From Pseudooceanicola algae (GTDB taxonomy: Bacteria > Pseudomonadota > Alphaproteobacteria > Rhodobacterales > Rhodobacteraceae), in contig NZ_CP060436.1 of NCBI RefSeq assembly GCF_003590145.2, positions 1,522,001 through 1,586,000 of the forward strand: a stretch of DNA of 64,000 nt, read 5' to 3'. The notes under the pieces were generated by a model. That model searched no databases and was not told the origin of the DNA. It worked only from the letters and a program-made list of their open reading frames with translations. Made by a program: the position numbers and the translations under genes. This document shows positions 33,678-43,639 of this stretch, one piece after another; the first letter of the stretch is position 1; every line of letters begins with the position of its first letter.

Positions 33678-36191
33678 TCAGAACAGAAAATCGGTTTCAT
33701 CCAGATCGGCGACCGAGACATTTTCAAGGATGATCCGGTTGCCATTTCCGTCGTCGATCACCGCATCGGCATTCTGCTGGCTCAGGTGATTGGCGACGAG
33801 GTCCTCGAAATCCGGGATCTCGGGCACGGCACTGAGGTCGATCTTTTCATAGGGGTTGCGGGCCTCGAAGTCGCGGATCCGGTCGACGCCGAATTCCCCG
33901 GCAAAGACAAAGATGTCGGCATTGAAGGCCCCGATCAGCAGATCGTTCCCCGCGCCCCCGTCCAGCCGGTCGAAACCGGCGGCGCCGTTCAGCACGTCGT
34001 TGCCGCTGCCGCCCTCGACCAGATCCTGACCGGCGCCGCCATGCAGCCGGTCGTTGCCGGTCTGGCCTTGTAGAAGGTCATTACCGCTGCCGCCGAACAT
34101 GGCGTCCGTTTCGCTGCCCCCCGTCAGTACGTCATGACCCTGGCCCCCGAACAGCCGGTCGAAACCGGCGCCGCCGTCCAGTCTGTCCTGCCCCGCCTCC
34201 CCGTGAAGGTTGTCTGCCTGGTGCCCCCCGAACAGCAAGTCATCGCCCTGACCGCCCTTGATCATGTCGAACCCGTCGCCCCCCCGGATCGTGTCCCCGG
34301 CCTCTCCGCCGATCAGATGATCGTTGCCGGCCCCACCGTCGATGTAATCGCGCCCGGCCCCGCCCGACATCCGGTCCTGACCCTCGCCCCCGAACAAGGC
34401 GTCATTGCCGTCCTCGCCGTAAACAAGGTCATCGCCGGCCGCCAGATTGATGTTGTCGCTGCCGCCGCCGCCCAGCACCGTGTCTCCGGCCGTGGTGCCA
34501 TAGACCCGGTCCCGGCCACCGCCAGCGTCGAAAATGAAACTGGGAAAGACCTGGAATTCCGCGCCCTGATCATCATCCACCAGCACATTCGCGGTCCGTG
34601 CCGCGTCGGCGGTGAAATCCGCGTTCAGCCGCGCGTCGAAGGCCGCGCCGGTCGCGAAGGTAAAGGTGTCCCCGCCAGCACCCGAGGGGACCACCACGTC
34701 TCGGTCCTCGGTGATCGAGATCACGGTCATTTCCCAGGCCTTCAGGTCCACCGAGATCGTGTGATTGACGCCCGCCAGGATCTGGGTGCGGCCGACTTCC
34801 AGAACGGGCTGGTCTTCGTCGTGGGCCGCCGCGCCCAAAGTGGCCACATGGGCCTCTGTCGCATCGGCATCGATGCCGAAGGCCCCATAGTCCAGATCCA
34901 ACTGCTGGTCGTGAGCCGATGTCGCGAAGGTCACGACGTTCTTGCCCTGCACGAAGTTGTAGATGAACAGATCATCGACCCCGTCGCCATCGCTGTCATA
35001 CCCCGTCTGGCCATCGTCGGCGGCATATCCGGTGACAAGTTCGCGCAACAAGGTGAAGGTCGCGCCGCCGAACTGGATGTCCTGCGCCCCAGTGCCATCC
35101 TGATCGACAAGGGTCGAATGGGTGTTTTCCAGCACCGGCCAGACGTCCATTTCATCGACCCCTTCGCGCACCATGGTATGAAACAGGGACGCGGTGGCAA
35201 TTGCCGCCTGGGCGCCATCGACCGCCCCCGACTTGAAGGCCGCGTTGCTGACGTTCCATTCGGTCGCATAGGCGTCGAGCTGTCTGGGCTCCAATCCCGC
35301 CTCGCTCGCGAAATCATCGAAGAAATCCTGCCAGTTCTCGATCAGGCTCAGATCATCCATCACGTCCTGCGCCCCCTCGGAAGAGGCATCCTCCCAAGGG
35401 GTTTCGGGATAGAAATGCGCTGCGACCCCGTCGATGGCGGCATAGAAATCCTCGACGCTTTCAAGCGGGCCATAGTCGTCGCCCAGATCCTCGTCCAGCA
35501 GCCCCTTCACCAGCTGGTTGTTGCCCCTTTCGCCGGATTTGAAAAAGGCCGCCTGGGCGATGATGTCGGGGCCGTCGGTCAGTCCGAGATCGTCGAGTTC
35601 CTCGCGCACCCAGACCGCAAAGTTGCGGGTGATGGCCGCGAAATCCCGCGCATGGGTCAGCACGTCGCCATTGTGCCCGTCGATCCAGGAGGCAAATTCA
35701 TTGCCCAGTTCGAACCCCGAGATCACATTGCCGTTGGAATAGTCCATCGCGGCGCGGACAAAGCCCTTCACCTCGGCTTCCAGGGCGGCCATGTCGACGC
35801 CGGACCCGGACTTGATGATCTCGAAGAAGCGCACCGTCGGGATCACCACCTTCACCTCGGCGCCGTTCAGCGCGGCGTAATCCAGGAAGGTACTGAGGCG
35901 GGTGAAATTGGTGCTGTCGCCCGCATCGTTGAAGTTCACCGCGTCGATGGCACCCGTGGCCCCGGCTTCGAAATGGCGCGGATCGGTTATGTCGAAATAT
36001 TTTTCGGCGATCGAGCCGCCCGGATAACGCAGGTTGTTGACCCCAAGCCATTCGGAGGCAGCCCCGAAACCGCCGCCCTCTTCCAGACCTTCGTCATGTC
36101 TTTCGCGATTGGCCAGGTAGTTCGAACCGAAATGGCGGTCGGTCACGTAGGCTTCTGCCTGTCCCGCCCGCAATTGGATAACGCTTGCCAT
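33678..36191 (-). CDS. RTX-repeat secreted protein with a glycosidase-like N-terminal domain
   Basis: An 837-residue protein without a signal peptide. Residues 15-390 look like a clan A (TIM-barrel) glycoside hydrolase: LRYPGGS at 54-60, then GNE with the likely acid/base Glu165, and TEWN with the likely nucleophile Glu311. An EF-hand-like DSDGDGVDD lies at 399-407, then a beta-rich domain, then about 22 GGxGxDxUx calcium-binding nonapeptides at 557-760, and a C terminus ending DFLF. This fits export by a type I system with folding driven by external calcium. No secretion genes are in the window. An open frame continues 151 codons upstream but its character is poor, so the start at 36191 is preferred. 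Confidence 0.85.
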   Translation of the reverse strand: MASVIQLRAGQAEAYVTDRHFGSNYLANRERHDEGLEEGGGFGAASEWLGVNNLRYPGGSIAEKYFDITDPRHFEAGATGAIDAVNFNDAGDSTNFTRLSTFLDYAALNGAEVKVVIPTVRFFEIIKSGSGVDMAALEAEVKGFVRAAMDYSNGNVISGFELGNEFASWIDGHNGDVLTHARDFAAITRNFAVWVREELDDLGLTDGPDIIAQAAFFKSGERGNNQLVKGLLDEDLGDDYGPLESVEDFYAAIDGVAAHFYPETPWEDASSEGAQDVMDDLSLIENWQDFFDDFASEAGLEPRQLDAYATEWNVSNAAFKSGAVDGAQAAIATASLFHTMVREGVDEMDVWPVLENTHSTLVDQDGTGAQDIQFGGATFTLLRELVTGYAADDGQTGYDSDGDGVDDLFIYNFVQGKNVVTFATSAHDQQLDLDYGAFGIDADATEAHVATLGAAAHDEDQPVLEVGRTQILAGVNHTISVDLKAWEMTVISITEDRDVVVPSGAGGDTFTFATGAAFDARLNADFTADAARTANVLVDDDQGAEFQVFPSFIFDAGGGRDRVYGTTAGDTVLGGGGSDNINLAAGDDLVYGEDGNDALFGGEGQDRMSGGAGRDYIDGGAGNDHLIGGEAGDTIRGGDGFDMIKGGQGDDLLFGGHQADNLHGEAGQDRLDGGAGFDRLFGGQGHDVLTGGSETDAMFGGSGNDLLQGQTGNDRLHGGAGQDLVEGGSGNDVLNGAAGFDRLDGGAGNDLLIGAFNADIFVFAGEFGVDRIRDFEARNPYEKIDLSAVPEIPDFEDLVANHLSQQNADAVIDDGNGNRIILENVSVADLDETDFLF

Positions 36192-36671
36192 TCCAAAACC
36201 CCATATAAGCCAGCCGGATCCGGCCCTGACGACCCGCGACCAACGGGGTGGCCCTGCTGGGCGCCCCGGTCCGGGTTCACATGGTGGCGTTGGCTTCCCG
36301 GACTCTGGCCCCGGGGAAGCAGACGGCAGTCTGCACGAAACGTCCCACATCTCCGGAACGGCCACCCTTTGCGGTACGGCCCCCGATTGCGGATCGTTCA
36401 GCGTCTGCGAAACCTGCGGGCCCTGCCCTGTGTCCGGTTCATGCAGATCGTTCAGGTCTTGCAGGTCATTCGGATCTTGCAGATTGCGGCCCCCTTGCGA
36501 AGCCGCTTTCCGTTGCGGATCATTCACCCGCGCGCGCGTCGGATTCCCCCAAAGAAACCACGGCCACCGCAGGTAAGATAGGTCCCCAACAGCCCGTGCG
36601 GCAAGCCGCATCGCGCCAATTGGTTTCCAATTTCTTACCATCACCGCGCGGGCATCAGGGGGAGCATCGGA
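36192..36671. other. Gap upstream of the RTX gene
   Basis: About 480 bases with no convincing gene. The minus-strand frame of the RTX gene stays open through it and reads as Pro/Gln/Asp-rich sequence with two LQDxND units. The GATCNTTCA cluster and a small GCAGAC/GTCTGC stem near 36319 are the only structures I see. Confidence 0.5.
36391..36526. repeat. Repeated GATCNTTCA motif upstream of the RTX gene
   Basis: GGATCGTTCA at 36391, AGATCGTTCA at 36445 and GGATCATTCA at 36517, with related TCTTGCAG words between (two copies around 36456-36483). The cluster lies 200-335 bases upstream of the RTX start. It could bind a regulator, or come from a short in-frame duplication if the longer reading frame is real. 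Confidence 0.35.
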
Positions 36672-37547
36672 TCACTCCACGTTGACCTCGTAGCCGAAGC
36701 GCTGCGTCGCGCCGGGGGACAGGCGGACGGTGTTCGGGCGCTCGGTGATCTCAGGCCCGGCGCCCTGACGCGCGGCCATGCCATGCCAGGGCTCGATGCA
36801 CAGGAAGGGCGCGCCGGGCTTCGTCCAGATCCCGAGGTTGGGCGTGTTTTCGAACCGAAAGCGCAGCGCCGGCGCATCGCCACCCTGAGCGGCATAAAGC
36901 AGCTCGGACCCGCTGCCTTCGGGAAAGATCATCGCGTCCGCCTCGAACAGGTCCGGCGTCACGGTCAGCAGACCCTTGTCGAAGGGCGAGGGCAACCGGT
37001 CGTCGGTCAGATAGCCATCGGTCAGACGCGCCAACGCCGGTTCGGCGTCGTCGCGCAGCAGGATGTGATGGTCCTCGCCTTCCGCGCCGGGCAGCGGCCA
37101 GGCAAAGGCCGGGTGGAAACCAAGGCCGAAGGGCATGTCGTGGCTGTCGCGGTTCTCGACCTCGGCCAGTACCGAAAGTTGCGCGCCCTCGACCCGGTAG
37201 GTCAGCGTCAGGCGAAAGAGAAAGGGATAGACCCCGCGGCTTTCGTCGCTGTCGGTCAGCACGAACCGCGCGAGCGAGGCGGTGGCCTCTTCCAGCTCGA
37301 AGGTACTGCGACGGGCGAAACCGTGCTGTTTCATCGGTGCCTCCACCCCGCCCGAAGACAGGATGTCGTCCGGCGCGCGCCCGACGATCGGGAACAGGAC
37401 CGGCGCGCGGCCCGACCAATGCGCCGGATCGCCGTGCCAGAGCAATTCGCGCCCATCCGCAAGGGTGATGGCCTGCATCTCGGCCCCGAGGGGGGACAGG
37501 GTCACCGAAAGATCGGGGCTGCTGATCGTGGTCAAATCCTGGGTCAT
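36672..37547 (-). CDS. Aldose 1-epimerase family protein
   Basis: A 291-residue protein of the galactose mutarotase fold, closest in look to the LacX/YeaD-like branch (LSPLGAEMQAITLADGRELLWHGDPAHWSGRAPVLFPIVGR at about 13-53, FGLGFHPAFAWPL near 143, IEPWHGMA near 251). The histidines in KQHGFAR and GFHPAF match mutarotase active-site positions. It may interconvert sugar anomers. It is transcribed toward the RTX glycosidase gene, 480 bases away, possibly a loose sugar-related pairing. Confidence 0.87.
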   Translation of the reverse strand: MTQDLTTISSPDLSVTLSPLGAEMQAITLADGRELLWHGDPAHWSGRAPVLFPIVGRAPDDILSSGGVEAPMKQHGFARRSTFELEEATASLARFVLTDSDESRGVYPFLFRLTLTYRVEGAQLSVLAEVENRDSHDMPFGLGFHPAFAWPLPGAEGEDHHILLRDDAEPALARLTDGYLTDDRLPSPFDKGLLTVTPDLFEADAMIFPEGSGSELLYAAQGGDAPALRFRFENTPNLGIWTKPGAPFLCIEPWHGMAARQGAGPEITERPNTVRLSPGATQRFGYEVNVE

Positions 37548-37786
37548 CGCGGGGTCTCCGAGGTTGCGCGCGGCTGTCGGTTCAAGGGTTAGGGGGCCGG
37601 AGACGTCCCTGCAACAGTCAGCACACCCTTGCCGCAAGGCGCGCGTTTACGCAGGCTGCCTTCTTGTCTATGATGCCACTATCGGATGCAGGCATCCGTG
37701 CAGCGACCGGGCCCCTCTGACGGAAGTGACGGCGCTTCCGTGATGTCGGCGCTGCGACCCGATCCAGCCGTCTGGACCAAATCCTT

Positions 37787-38890
37787 ATGGACAAGACTAC
37801 GATTCGAGACCGCGTCTCCGCGCCTGGAGCGTCGGGCGCAGGTGCGCGCGGCCTACTGGGCTATTTCCGATGGGCCTTCCTGGTGACCTTCCTCGGGCTC
37901 GTGCTGGGCACCTGGCTGGGCTGGCTGTTCACCGGCACCCTGTCGGGCGCGCTGACATCGCTGATGATCTGTGCCGTTCTGGCGGTGCTGGAAATCAGCC
38001 TGTCCTTCGACAATGCCATCGTGAATGCCAACAAGCTGAAGACCATGACCCCGGTCTGGCGCCAGAGATTTCTGACCTGGGGCATCCTGATCGCCGTTTT
38101 CGGCATGCGCATCGTCTTCCCGCTGCTGATCGTGGTGATCGCGGCCAACGTCGGCCCCTGGCAGGCGCTGGTGATGGCGGGCTCGGACCCGGCCGCCTAC
38201 AGCCACATCATGCATGACGCCCATCTGCCGATTGCGGCCTTCGGGGCCACCTTCCTGATGATGGTCGGGCTGAAGTTCTTCTTCGACGATGAAAAGGACA
38301 TCCACTGGCTGCCCTGGATCGAACCCCGGCTGGCGCGCTTTGCCTCCATCCGCTCTGTCGAGGTGGCAGTGGTCCTGCTCCTGATCCTGGGCTTTTCGCA
38401 CTTTCAGCATGGGCCGGACCGGACGATATTCCTCGGCGCCGCGCTCTGGGGGCTGGCAACCTTCGTGCTGGTCGATGTCATGGGACAGTTCCTCGACCAC
38501 CGCGATGCCGCGCTCGGGACGGCCGCCAAGGGCGGGCTTGGGGCCTTTTTGTACCTCGAAGTGCTCGATGCCTCGTTTTCCTTTGACGGGGTAATCGGGG
38601 CCTTCGCGCTCAGCAAGAACCTGTTCGTGATCGCCATCGGGCTGGGGATCGGAGCGATGTACGTCCGGTCCATGACCATCATGCTGGTCGAGAAGGGCAC
38701 GCTGACCCAGTACCGGTTCCTGGAACATGGGGCCTTCTACGCGATCATCGCCCTGTCGGTCATAATGTACATCCAGACCCTGACCGAGATCCCCGAAGTG
38801 GTGACCGGCCTTGGCGGCGCGGGATTGATCGGCATATCGCTTTGGTCCTCGCTGCGCTGGAACCGCCGGCACGGGACCGAAGCGGCCTGA
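37787..38890 (+). CDS. DUF475 (TerC-like) membrane protein
   Basis: A 367-residue protein with about nine membrane segments. Two SFDN/SFDG motifs, LSFDNAIVNAN near residue 80 and FSFDGVIGAFA near 266, give the internal duplication with acidic membrane residues that defines DUF475 and the related TerC family. TerC-like proteins are thought to move metal ions such as Mn2+ out of the cell. The first 25 residues are cytoplasmic and basic. It is monocistronic, followed by a hairpin terminator. Confidence 0.88.
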   Translation: MDKTTIRDRVSAPGASGAGARGLLGYFRWAFLVTFLGLVLGTWLGWLFTGTLSGALTSLMICAVLAVLEISLSFDNAIVNANKLKTMTPVWRQRFLTWGILIAVFGMRIVFPLLIVVIAANVGPWQALVMAGSDPAAYSHIMHDAHLPIAAFGATFLMMVGLKFFFDDEKDIHWLPWIEPRLARFASIRSVEVAVVLLLILGFSHFQHGPDRTIFLGAALWGLATFVLVDVMGQFLDHRDAALGTAAKGGLGAFLYLEVLDASFSFDGVIGAFALSKNLFVIAIGLGIGAMYVRSMTIMLVEKGTLTQYRFLEHGAFYAIIALSVIMYIQTLTEIPEVVTGLGGAGLIGISLWSSLRWNRRHGTEAA

Positions 38891-38892
38891 CC

Positions 38893-38925
38893 TGCGCGGG
38901 AATCGCACCTGTCGGTTCCCGCGCA
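38893..38925 (+). terminator. Terminator after the DUF475 gene
   Basis: A perfect 10-base stem (TGCGCGGGAA with its complement) and 13-base loop, 2 bases after the stop codon. There is no T-run, but position and stem suggest transcription ends here. Confidence 0.6.
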
Positions 38926-38953
38926 ACCGGCGGCCGTACAACCCGAAGTCCCC

Positions 38954-39034
38954 TGACTAGTCATGCAAATCCCGCAGGGGTTTTGCAGCTGCACGAATTT
39001 GCCATGCAGCGAACACATACCGAGATTCGCGAAT
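38954..39034. promoter_or_regulatory. Cluster of short palindromes ahead of cyoA
   Basis: Three perfect 10-base palindromes within 81 bases: TGACTAGTCA (38954), TGCAGCTGCA (38984) and ATTCGCGAAT (39025). They lie 430-510 bases before the cyoA start. They may be protein binding sites for oxygen or redox control of the oxidase, but short palindromes can arise by chance. Confidence 0.35.
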
Positions 39035-39467
39035 TCGCATGACGGGGATTTTCGCCTCTGCGTCTTTGGCGGGTCCATAAGTTTTCTGCTTCGCCTCAAT
39101 CGGGAAACTGCGCGCACCGCCATACCAAAGGCCGTGCTGCATCGCGGCACGATTTTCCCCGTCTTTACAAATACCTTACCGGCTCCGCGCCGGACAAGCC
39201 CCCGTCCTCGGGCGCAGATCTGTAACTGAGTCGCCGACGCATCTTTTTCCCGCTCTCAGAATCGTGATCCCCGTCAGAGGGTTAGTTCCCGCGCCCTGCC
39301 CTACTTGCTTGCGTCGGATTGCCGCCTCGTGTCCCGCGGACTGCGGGCCTAATCGCTGGGGGTCATTACGATTTCCGGCTTCCGCCCGCCCCCTGACCCG
39401 CTCCGGGTCCGGATTTCAGCGGGCCGTCCCGTCAGGGCACTGCCGGACAAGCAATAAGAGGCTTACA

Positions 39468-40535
39468 TTGCTCAGATTCGTCAAACTCCCCATGATTGCG
39501 GCTTCGGCCCTGTTGCTGGCGGGGTGTCGCTATGACGTTCTCGCGCCCAGTGGCTGGGTGGCGGTGCAGGAACGCAACCTGCTGATCATCTCGACCCTGC
39601 TGATGCTGATCGTCATCATCCCGGTGCTGTTCCTCGGGATCTACCTGCCCTGGAAGTACCGCGCCGACCGGCCCGACCCCTCGGATTACGATCCCTCCTT
39701 CATCCATTCCACCAAGCTGGAGGTCCTGATCTGGGGCGTGCCCGTCGCGATCATCGTGGCGCTTGGCGCGGTCACATATGTCTACACCCACCGGCTGGAC
39801 CCCTATCGCCCGCTCGACATCGCCGGCACGCCGCTGAAGGTCGAAGCGGTCTCGCTCGACTGGAAATGGCTGTTCATCTACCCCGAAGAAGGTGTCGCCG
39901 CGGTCAATGAACTGGCCCTGCCCGCCGGGCGCCCGGTCGAGATCAGCCTGACCTCTTCGACGGTGATGAACACCCTGTCGATCCCGGCGCTGAGCGGCAT
40001 GGTCTATTCCATGGCCGGGATGGAGACCAAGCTGCACCTTGTGGCCGATCACGCCGGCACCTTCGCGGGTCGGTCGGCCCATTATTCGGGGCCGGGCTTC
40101 AGCCAGATGACCTTTGACACGCTGGCGATGGAGGAAGGCGATTTCGACGCCTGGGTGCAGAAGGCACGCAACGGCGACACGGCCCTGACGCGCGCCGCCT
40201 ACATGGAGCTTGAAAAGCCCAGCATCGCCGCTCCGGTCCAGCATTTCGGCAATGTCGCCGAGGGGCTGTTCGACCGGATCGTCGGGCTCTGTGTCGAAGA
40301 CGGCAAGGTCTGCATGAGTCAGATGATGATGCAGGACATGCATGGCGGCGGCGGCAAGGAAGGCATTCCCAATGCCGCCGCCTATGAATACGACAACCCG
40401 CGCCGCATCGACGGGCACGGCAACCTGATGCCACCGCTGCCGGGGTCGCAGTCCGATCACGACCTGCTGTCGCAATATCCCTGGAACGATCCCGATCAGC
40501 TTTGCGGTCTGCCCGCCGAGCAGGAGAAAGTATAA
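39468..40535 (+). CDS. cyoA: Cytochrome o ubiquinol oxidase subunit II
   Basis: A 355-residue lipoprotein subunit. A lipobox LLAGC follows the signal segment (lipidated Cys20), then two membrane helices and a periplasmic cupredoxin domain that lacks the CuA ligands, as expected for a quinol oxidase. The start is taken as TTG at 39468, with AGAGG 7 bases upstream; an ATG eight codons further in is the alternative and the upstream ATG at 39264 is unlikely. The C terminus has a Met-rich patch ([14 protein letters not shown]). First gene of cyoABCD. Confidence 0.93.
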   Translation: MLRFVKLPMIAASALLLAGCRYDVLAPSGWVAVQERNLLIISTLLMLIVIIPVLFLGIYLPWKYRADRPDPSDYDPSFIHSTKLEVLIWGVPVAIIVALGAVTYVYTHRLDPYRPLDIAGTPLKVEAVSLDWKWLFIYPEEGVAAVNELALPAGRPVEISLTSSTVMNTLSIPALSGMVYSMAGMETKLHLVADHAGTFAGRSAHYSGPGFSQMTFDTLAMEEGDFDAWVQKARNGDTALTRAAYMELEKPSIAAPVQHFGNVAEGLFDRIVGLCVEDGKVCMSQMMMQDMHGGGGKEGIPNAAAYEYDNPRRIDGHGNLMPPLPGSQSDHDLLSQYPWNDPDQLCGLPAEQEKV

Positions 40536-40536
40536 C

Positions 40537-42531
40537 ATGGCAACGGAACATGCACTTCCGGCCCAGACGGTGTCGCCGATCTTCGGCCGCCTCAACCTGG
40601 ACTGGATCCCCTACCACGAACCGATCCTGATCGGCACCTTCGCAGGCGTCGCCCTTGCCGGTCTGATCGGGTTCTTCCTGATGACCTATTTCCGGCTCTG
40701 GATGCCCTTCTGGAAGAACTGGGTCACCACGGTCGACCACAAGAAGATCGGCATCATGTACATGGTGCTGGGCTTCATCATGCTGGTCCGGGGCTTTACC
40801 GATGCGCTGATGATGCGCGCCCAGCAGGCCATGGCCGCCGGGGGCGCAGAGGGCTACCTTCCGCCGCACCACTTCGATCAGGTCTTCACGGCGCATGGGG
40901 TCATCATGATCTTCTTCGTCGGCATGGCCTTCATCACCGGCTTCATGAACTTCGTCATGCCGCTGCAAATCGGCGCGCGGGACGTGGCCTTCCCCTTCCT
41001 GAACAACTTCTCGTTCTGGATGACGGTCTCCGGCGCGCTGCTGCTGAACCTGTCGCTGTTCATCGGTGAATTCGCCCGGACCGGCTGGCTGGCCTTCCCG
41101 CCCTTGTCGGGGTCGAGCTATTCGACCGGGCCGGGGATGGATTACTATCTCTGGTCGCTTCAGATCGCGGGGGTCGGCACCACCCTTTCGGGGATCAACA
41201 TGCTGGCCACCATCTTCAAGATGCGCGCGCCGGGCATGAGCCTGATGAAGATGCCGATCTTCACCTGGACCACGCTGTGCACCAACGTGCTGATCGTTGC
41301 CGCCTTCCCGGTGCTGACGGCCACGCTGACCCTGCTGACGCTGGACCGCTACCTGGGCATGCACTTCTTCACCAACGACTTCGGCGGCAACGCCATGATG
41401 TACGTGAACCTGATCTGGATCTGGGGTCACCCGGAGGTCTACATCCTGATCCTGCCCTGCTTCGGCATCTTCTCGGAAATCGTCGCGACCTATTCCGGCA
41501 AGGCGATCTTCGGCTACAAGACCATGGTCTGGGCCACCGCCTGCATCATGGTGCTGTCCTTCCTCGTCTGGCTGCACCACTTCTTCACCATGGGCTCGGG
41601 CGCCAATGTGAATACCTTCTTCGGGATCACGACGATGATCATCGCCGTGCCGACAGGGGTCAAGGTCTTCAACTGGCTGTTCACCTTCTACAAGGGCCGC
41701 GTCCGGTTCGAGACCCCGCTTCTGTGGACCCTCGGCTTCATCATCGTCTTCACCATCGGGGGCATGTCGGGTGTGCTGCTGGCCGTGCCGCCGGTCGATT
41801 TCCAGCTACACAATACACTGTTCCTTGTCGCCCACTTCCACAATGTCATCATCGGCGGGGTAATCTTCGGCATCATGGCCGGGGTCAGCTACTGGTTCCC
41901 CAAGGCCTTCGGCTTCCGGCTGAACGACACCTGGGGGCGGCGCAGCTTCTGGTTCTGGTTCACCGGGTTCTTCTTTGCCTTCGTGCCGCTTTACGCGCTT
42001 GGGCTTATGGGGGCGACCCGGCGTCTGAACAGCTACATGGACACCGGCTGGCAGATCTACTTCATCGTGGCCGCCTTCGGCGCGGTGCTGATCCTGCTGG
42101 GCATCATCTGCACCTTCGTGATGTTCGCCGTCTCGATCCGCGACCGCAAGGCGCTGGCCGTCGGTGGCGATCCCTGGGGGGGCCGGACGCTGGAATGGGC
42201 GACGCAATCGCCGCCCGCGCCCTATAACTTCCCCGAGGAACTGCATGTCGTGGAACGCGACGAATGGTGGCGGATGAAGGCCGATGGCTTCCAGTGGTCC
42301 GAGCGGTACAGCCCGATCCACATGCCCCGGGGCACGGCCACCGGCGTGATCCTGTCCGGTGCGGCCCTGGTCTGTGGCTTTGCCATGGTCTGGTACATCT
42401 GGTGGCTGGCGATCGTCTCCTTCCTGGCCTGCATCGGCATCGCCATCGCACATACCTTCAACTACGACCGCGACTACTACATCCCCGAAGAAGAAGTCGC
42501 CCTGACCGAAAACAAGGAGGCCCTGGCATGA
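40537..42531 (+). CDS. cyoB: Cytochrome o ubiquinol oxidase subunit I
   Basis: A 664-residue haem-copper oxidase subunit with about 15 membrane helices. It carries the low-spin haem ligands ([10 protein letters not shown] and the later VAHFHNV), the CuB/haem site [12 protein letters not shown], the HH pair in LHHFFTMG and the K-channel region. It reduces O2 to water with electrons from ubiquinol and pumps protons. The start is one base after the cyoA stop. It overlaps cyoC by 4 bases. Confidence 0.97.
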   Translation: MATEHALPAQTVSPIFGRLNLDWIPYHEPILIGTFAGVALAGLIGFFLMTYFRLWMPFWKNWVTTVDHKKIGIMYMVLGFIMLVRGFTDALMMRAQQAMAAGGAEGYLPPHHFDQVFTAHGVIMIFFVGMAFITGFMNFVMPLQIGARDVAFPFLNNFSFWMTVSGALLLNLSLFIGEFARTGWLAFPPLSGSSYSTGPGMDYYLWSLQIAGVGTTLSGINMLATIFKMRAPGMSLMKMPIFTWTTLCTNVLIVAAFPVLTATLTLLTLDRYLGMHFFTNDFGGNAMMYVNLIWIWGHPEVYILILPCFGIFSEIVATYSGKAIFGYKTMVWATACIMVLSFLVWLHHFFTMGSGANVNTFFGITTMIIAVPTGVKVFNWLFTFYKGRVRFETPLLWTLGFIIVFTIGGMSGVLLAVPPVDFQLHNTLFLVAHFHNVIIGGVIFGIMAGVSYWFPKAFGFRLNDTWGRRSFWFWFTGFFFAFVPLYALGLMGATRRLNSYMDTGWQIYFIVAAFGAVLILLGIICTFVMFAVSIRDRKALAVGGDPWGGRTLEWATQSPPAPYNFPEELHVVERDEWWRMKADGFQWSERYSPIHMPRGTATGVILSGAALVCGFAMVWYIWWLAIVSFLACIGIAIAHTFNYDRDYYIPEEEVALTENKEALA

Positions 42532-43148
42532 CGTCCATGGATGTGAACCACCCGGTGGCCCATGCGGCGACCGGCGGGCATGACGCCCATGCCCATGCCA
42601 GCCCGACGCCGATCGGCTTCTGGATCTACCTGATGAGCGATTGCATCATCTTCGGCTGCCTCTTCGCGACCTTCGCCGTTCTCGGCGGAGGCTACGCCGG
42701 CGGCCCCGGTCCGCTGGATCTGTACGAACCCGGCTTCGTGGCGGTGGAAACGGCGCTGCTGCTGATCTCGTCCGTGACCTTCGGCCTCGCCATGTTGCAG
42801 GCCGAGGCGCAGAAGCTGAACAACACGATCCTCTGGCTGGCGGTGACCGGGCTTTTCGGTCTCGCTTTCATCGGGATGGAAATCTACGAATTCCACCACC
42901 TGATTCACCTCGGCGCAGGCCCGGACCGGTCGGCCTTCCTGTCGGCCTTCTTCACGCTGGTCGGCACCCACGGGCTGCACGTCACCGCCGGGATCATCTG
43001 GCTGGTCACCCTGATGGTGCAATTGCGCCAGAAGGGCCTGACCGGGGCCAACATGCGTCGGCTGTCGACGCTGAGCATGTTCTGGCACTTCCTCGACCTG
43101 ATCTGGATCGGGGTCTTTTCCTTCGTTTACCTGGTGGAGCTGGTCTGA
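42528..43148 (+). CDS. cyoC: Cytochrome o ubiquinol oxidase subunit III
   Basis: A 206-residue membrane protein with five helices ([24 protein letters not shown] first) and the conserved [11 protein letters not shown] and [12 protein letters not shown] segments of CyoC. The N terminus is His-rich ([15 protein letters not shown]). The start MTSMDVN lies in the cyoB stop (ATGA); a second ATG three codons on is possible. Structural subunit of the bo3-type oxidase. Confidence 0.95.
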   Translation: MTSMDVNHPVAHAATGGHDAHAHASPTPIGFWIYLMSDCIIFGCLFATFAVLGGGYAGGPGPLDLYEPGFVAVETALLLISSVTFGLAMLQAEAQKLNNTILWLAVTGLFGLAFIGMEIYEFHHLIHLGAGPDRSAFLSAFFTLVGTHGLHVTAGIIWLVTLMVQLRQKGLTGANMRRLSTLSMFWHFLDLIWIGVFSFVYLVELV

Positions 43149-43567
43149 TGAGCGACTCAACACATTCCCATGGCGGTGCAGCCCATGGCGGCGGCGGTCA
43201 CGGCACCCTTGGGCGGCTGATGATCGGTTTCGGCCTTGCCGTGATCCTGACGGTGATCCCCTTCTACCTGGTGATGGGCGATGTCGACCTGCCCCGCCGG
43301 ACGATGATCGGAATCATCATGGGCCTCGCGGCCGTGCAGATCATCGTGCACCTGGTCTTCTTCCTGCATGTCAACGGCAGCGCCGAAGGCGGCTGGACCC
43401 TGGCGGCGACCGGCCTTGCGGTGGTCATCCTTGGCATCGTGCTGGCCGGGTCGCTCTGGGTGATGCACAACATGAACGAAAACATGATGCCAATGCCCGA
43501 AGGCCACGACATGATGCAGATGCCCGATGCACCAGCCCTGCACGGCACGCCTGAAAACCACAGCTGA
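43148..43567 (+). CDS. cyoD: Cytochrome o ubiquinol oxidase subunit IV
   Basis: A 139-residue protein with three membrane helices (22-43, 52-73, 85-106). The usual end of CyoD, WVMHNMNENMM, is reached at residue 114, but a further 25 residues rich in Met and His (GHDMMQMP, ending PENHS) follow, and the N terminus is also His-rich. The tail could bind copper. The start overlaps the cyoC stop (TGATG). CyoD helps assemble the CuB site in subunit I in E. coli. Confidence 0.93.
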   Translation: MSDSTHSHGGAAHGGGGHGTLGRLMIGFGLAVILTVIPFYLVMGDVDLPRRTMIGIIMGLAAVQIIVHLVFFLHVNGSAEGGWTLAATGLAVVILGIVLAGSLWVMHNMNENMMPMPEGHDMMQMPDAPALHGTPENHS

Positions 43568-43599
43568 GCGGCCCTGCCGTTCACGATGACAGACCAACG

Positions 43600-43624
43600 G
43601 GGGCCGGATCTTCCGGCCCCTTTT
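43600..43624 (+). terminator. Terminator between cyoD and the SURF1 gene
   Basis: GGGGCCGGA-tct-TCCGGCCCC followed by TTTTC, a textbook intrinsic terminator, 33 bases after the cyoD stop. The SURF1 ribosome site (GGAG) is only a few bases further on, so SURF1 is probably made from read-through at a lower level. Confidence 0.88.
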
Positions 43625-43639
43625 CATTGGAGATCCCCG

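Larger units (their letters stand above)
38891..39467. other. Gap upstream of cyoA
   Basis: About 575 bases with no credible gene. It contains the DUF475 terminator, the palindrome cluster, and a long AT-richer part (39050-39270) in which a promoter is likely. The cyo leader may therefore be 200 bases or more. Confidence 0.6.

Noticed and set aside
34134-36581. Open frame of 815 codons on the plus strand
   Set aside because: Antisense of the RTX gene; its repeats are the reverse reading of the calcium-binding nonapeptides.
36192-36644. 151-codon N-terminal extension of the RTX protein
   Set aside because: The extension is Pro/Gln/Arg-rich and unlike the rest; the glycosidase-like domain begins right after 36191. 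Kept as a minor alternative because of the LQDxND units.
38963-39229. Possible small gene upstream of cyoA on the plus strand
   Set aside because: 88 codons with no ribosome site, overlapping the palindrome cluster, and composition unlike neighbouring proteins.
40099-41580. Open frame of 493 codons on the minus strand
   Set aside because: Antisense of cyoA-cyoB, which are unambiguous.
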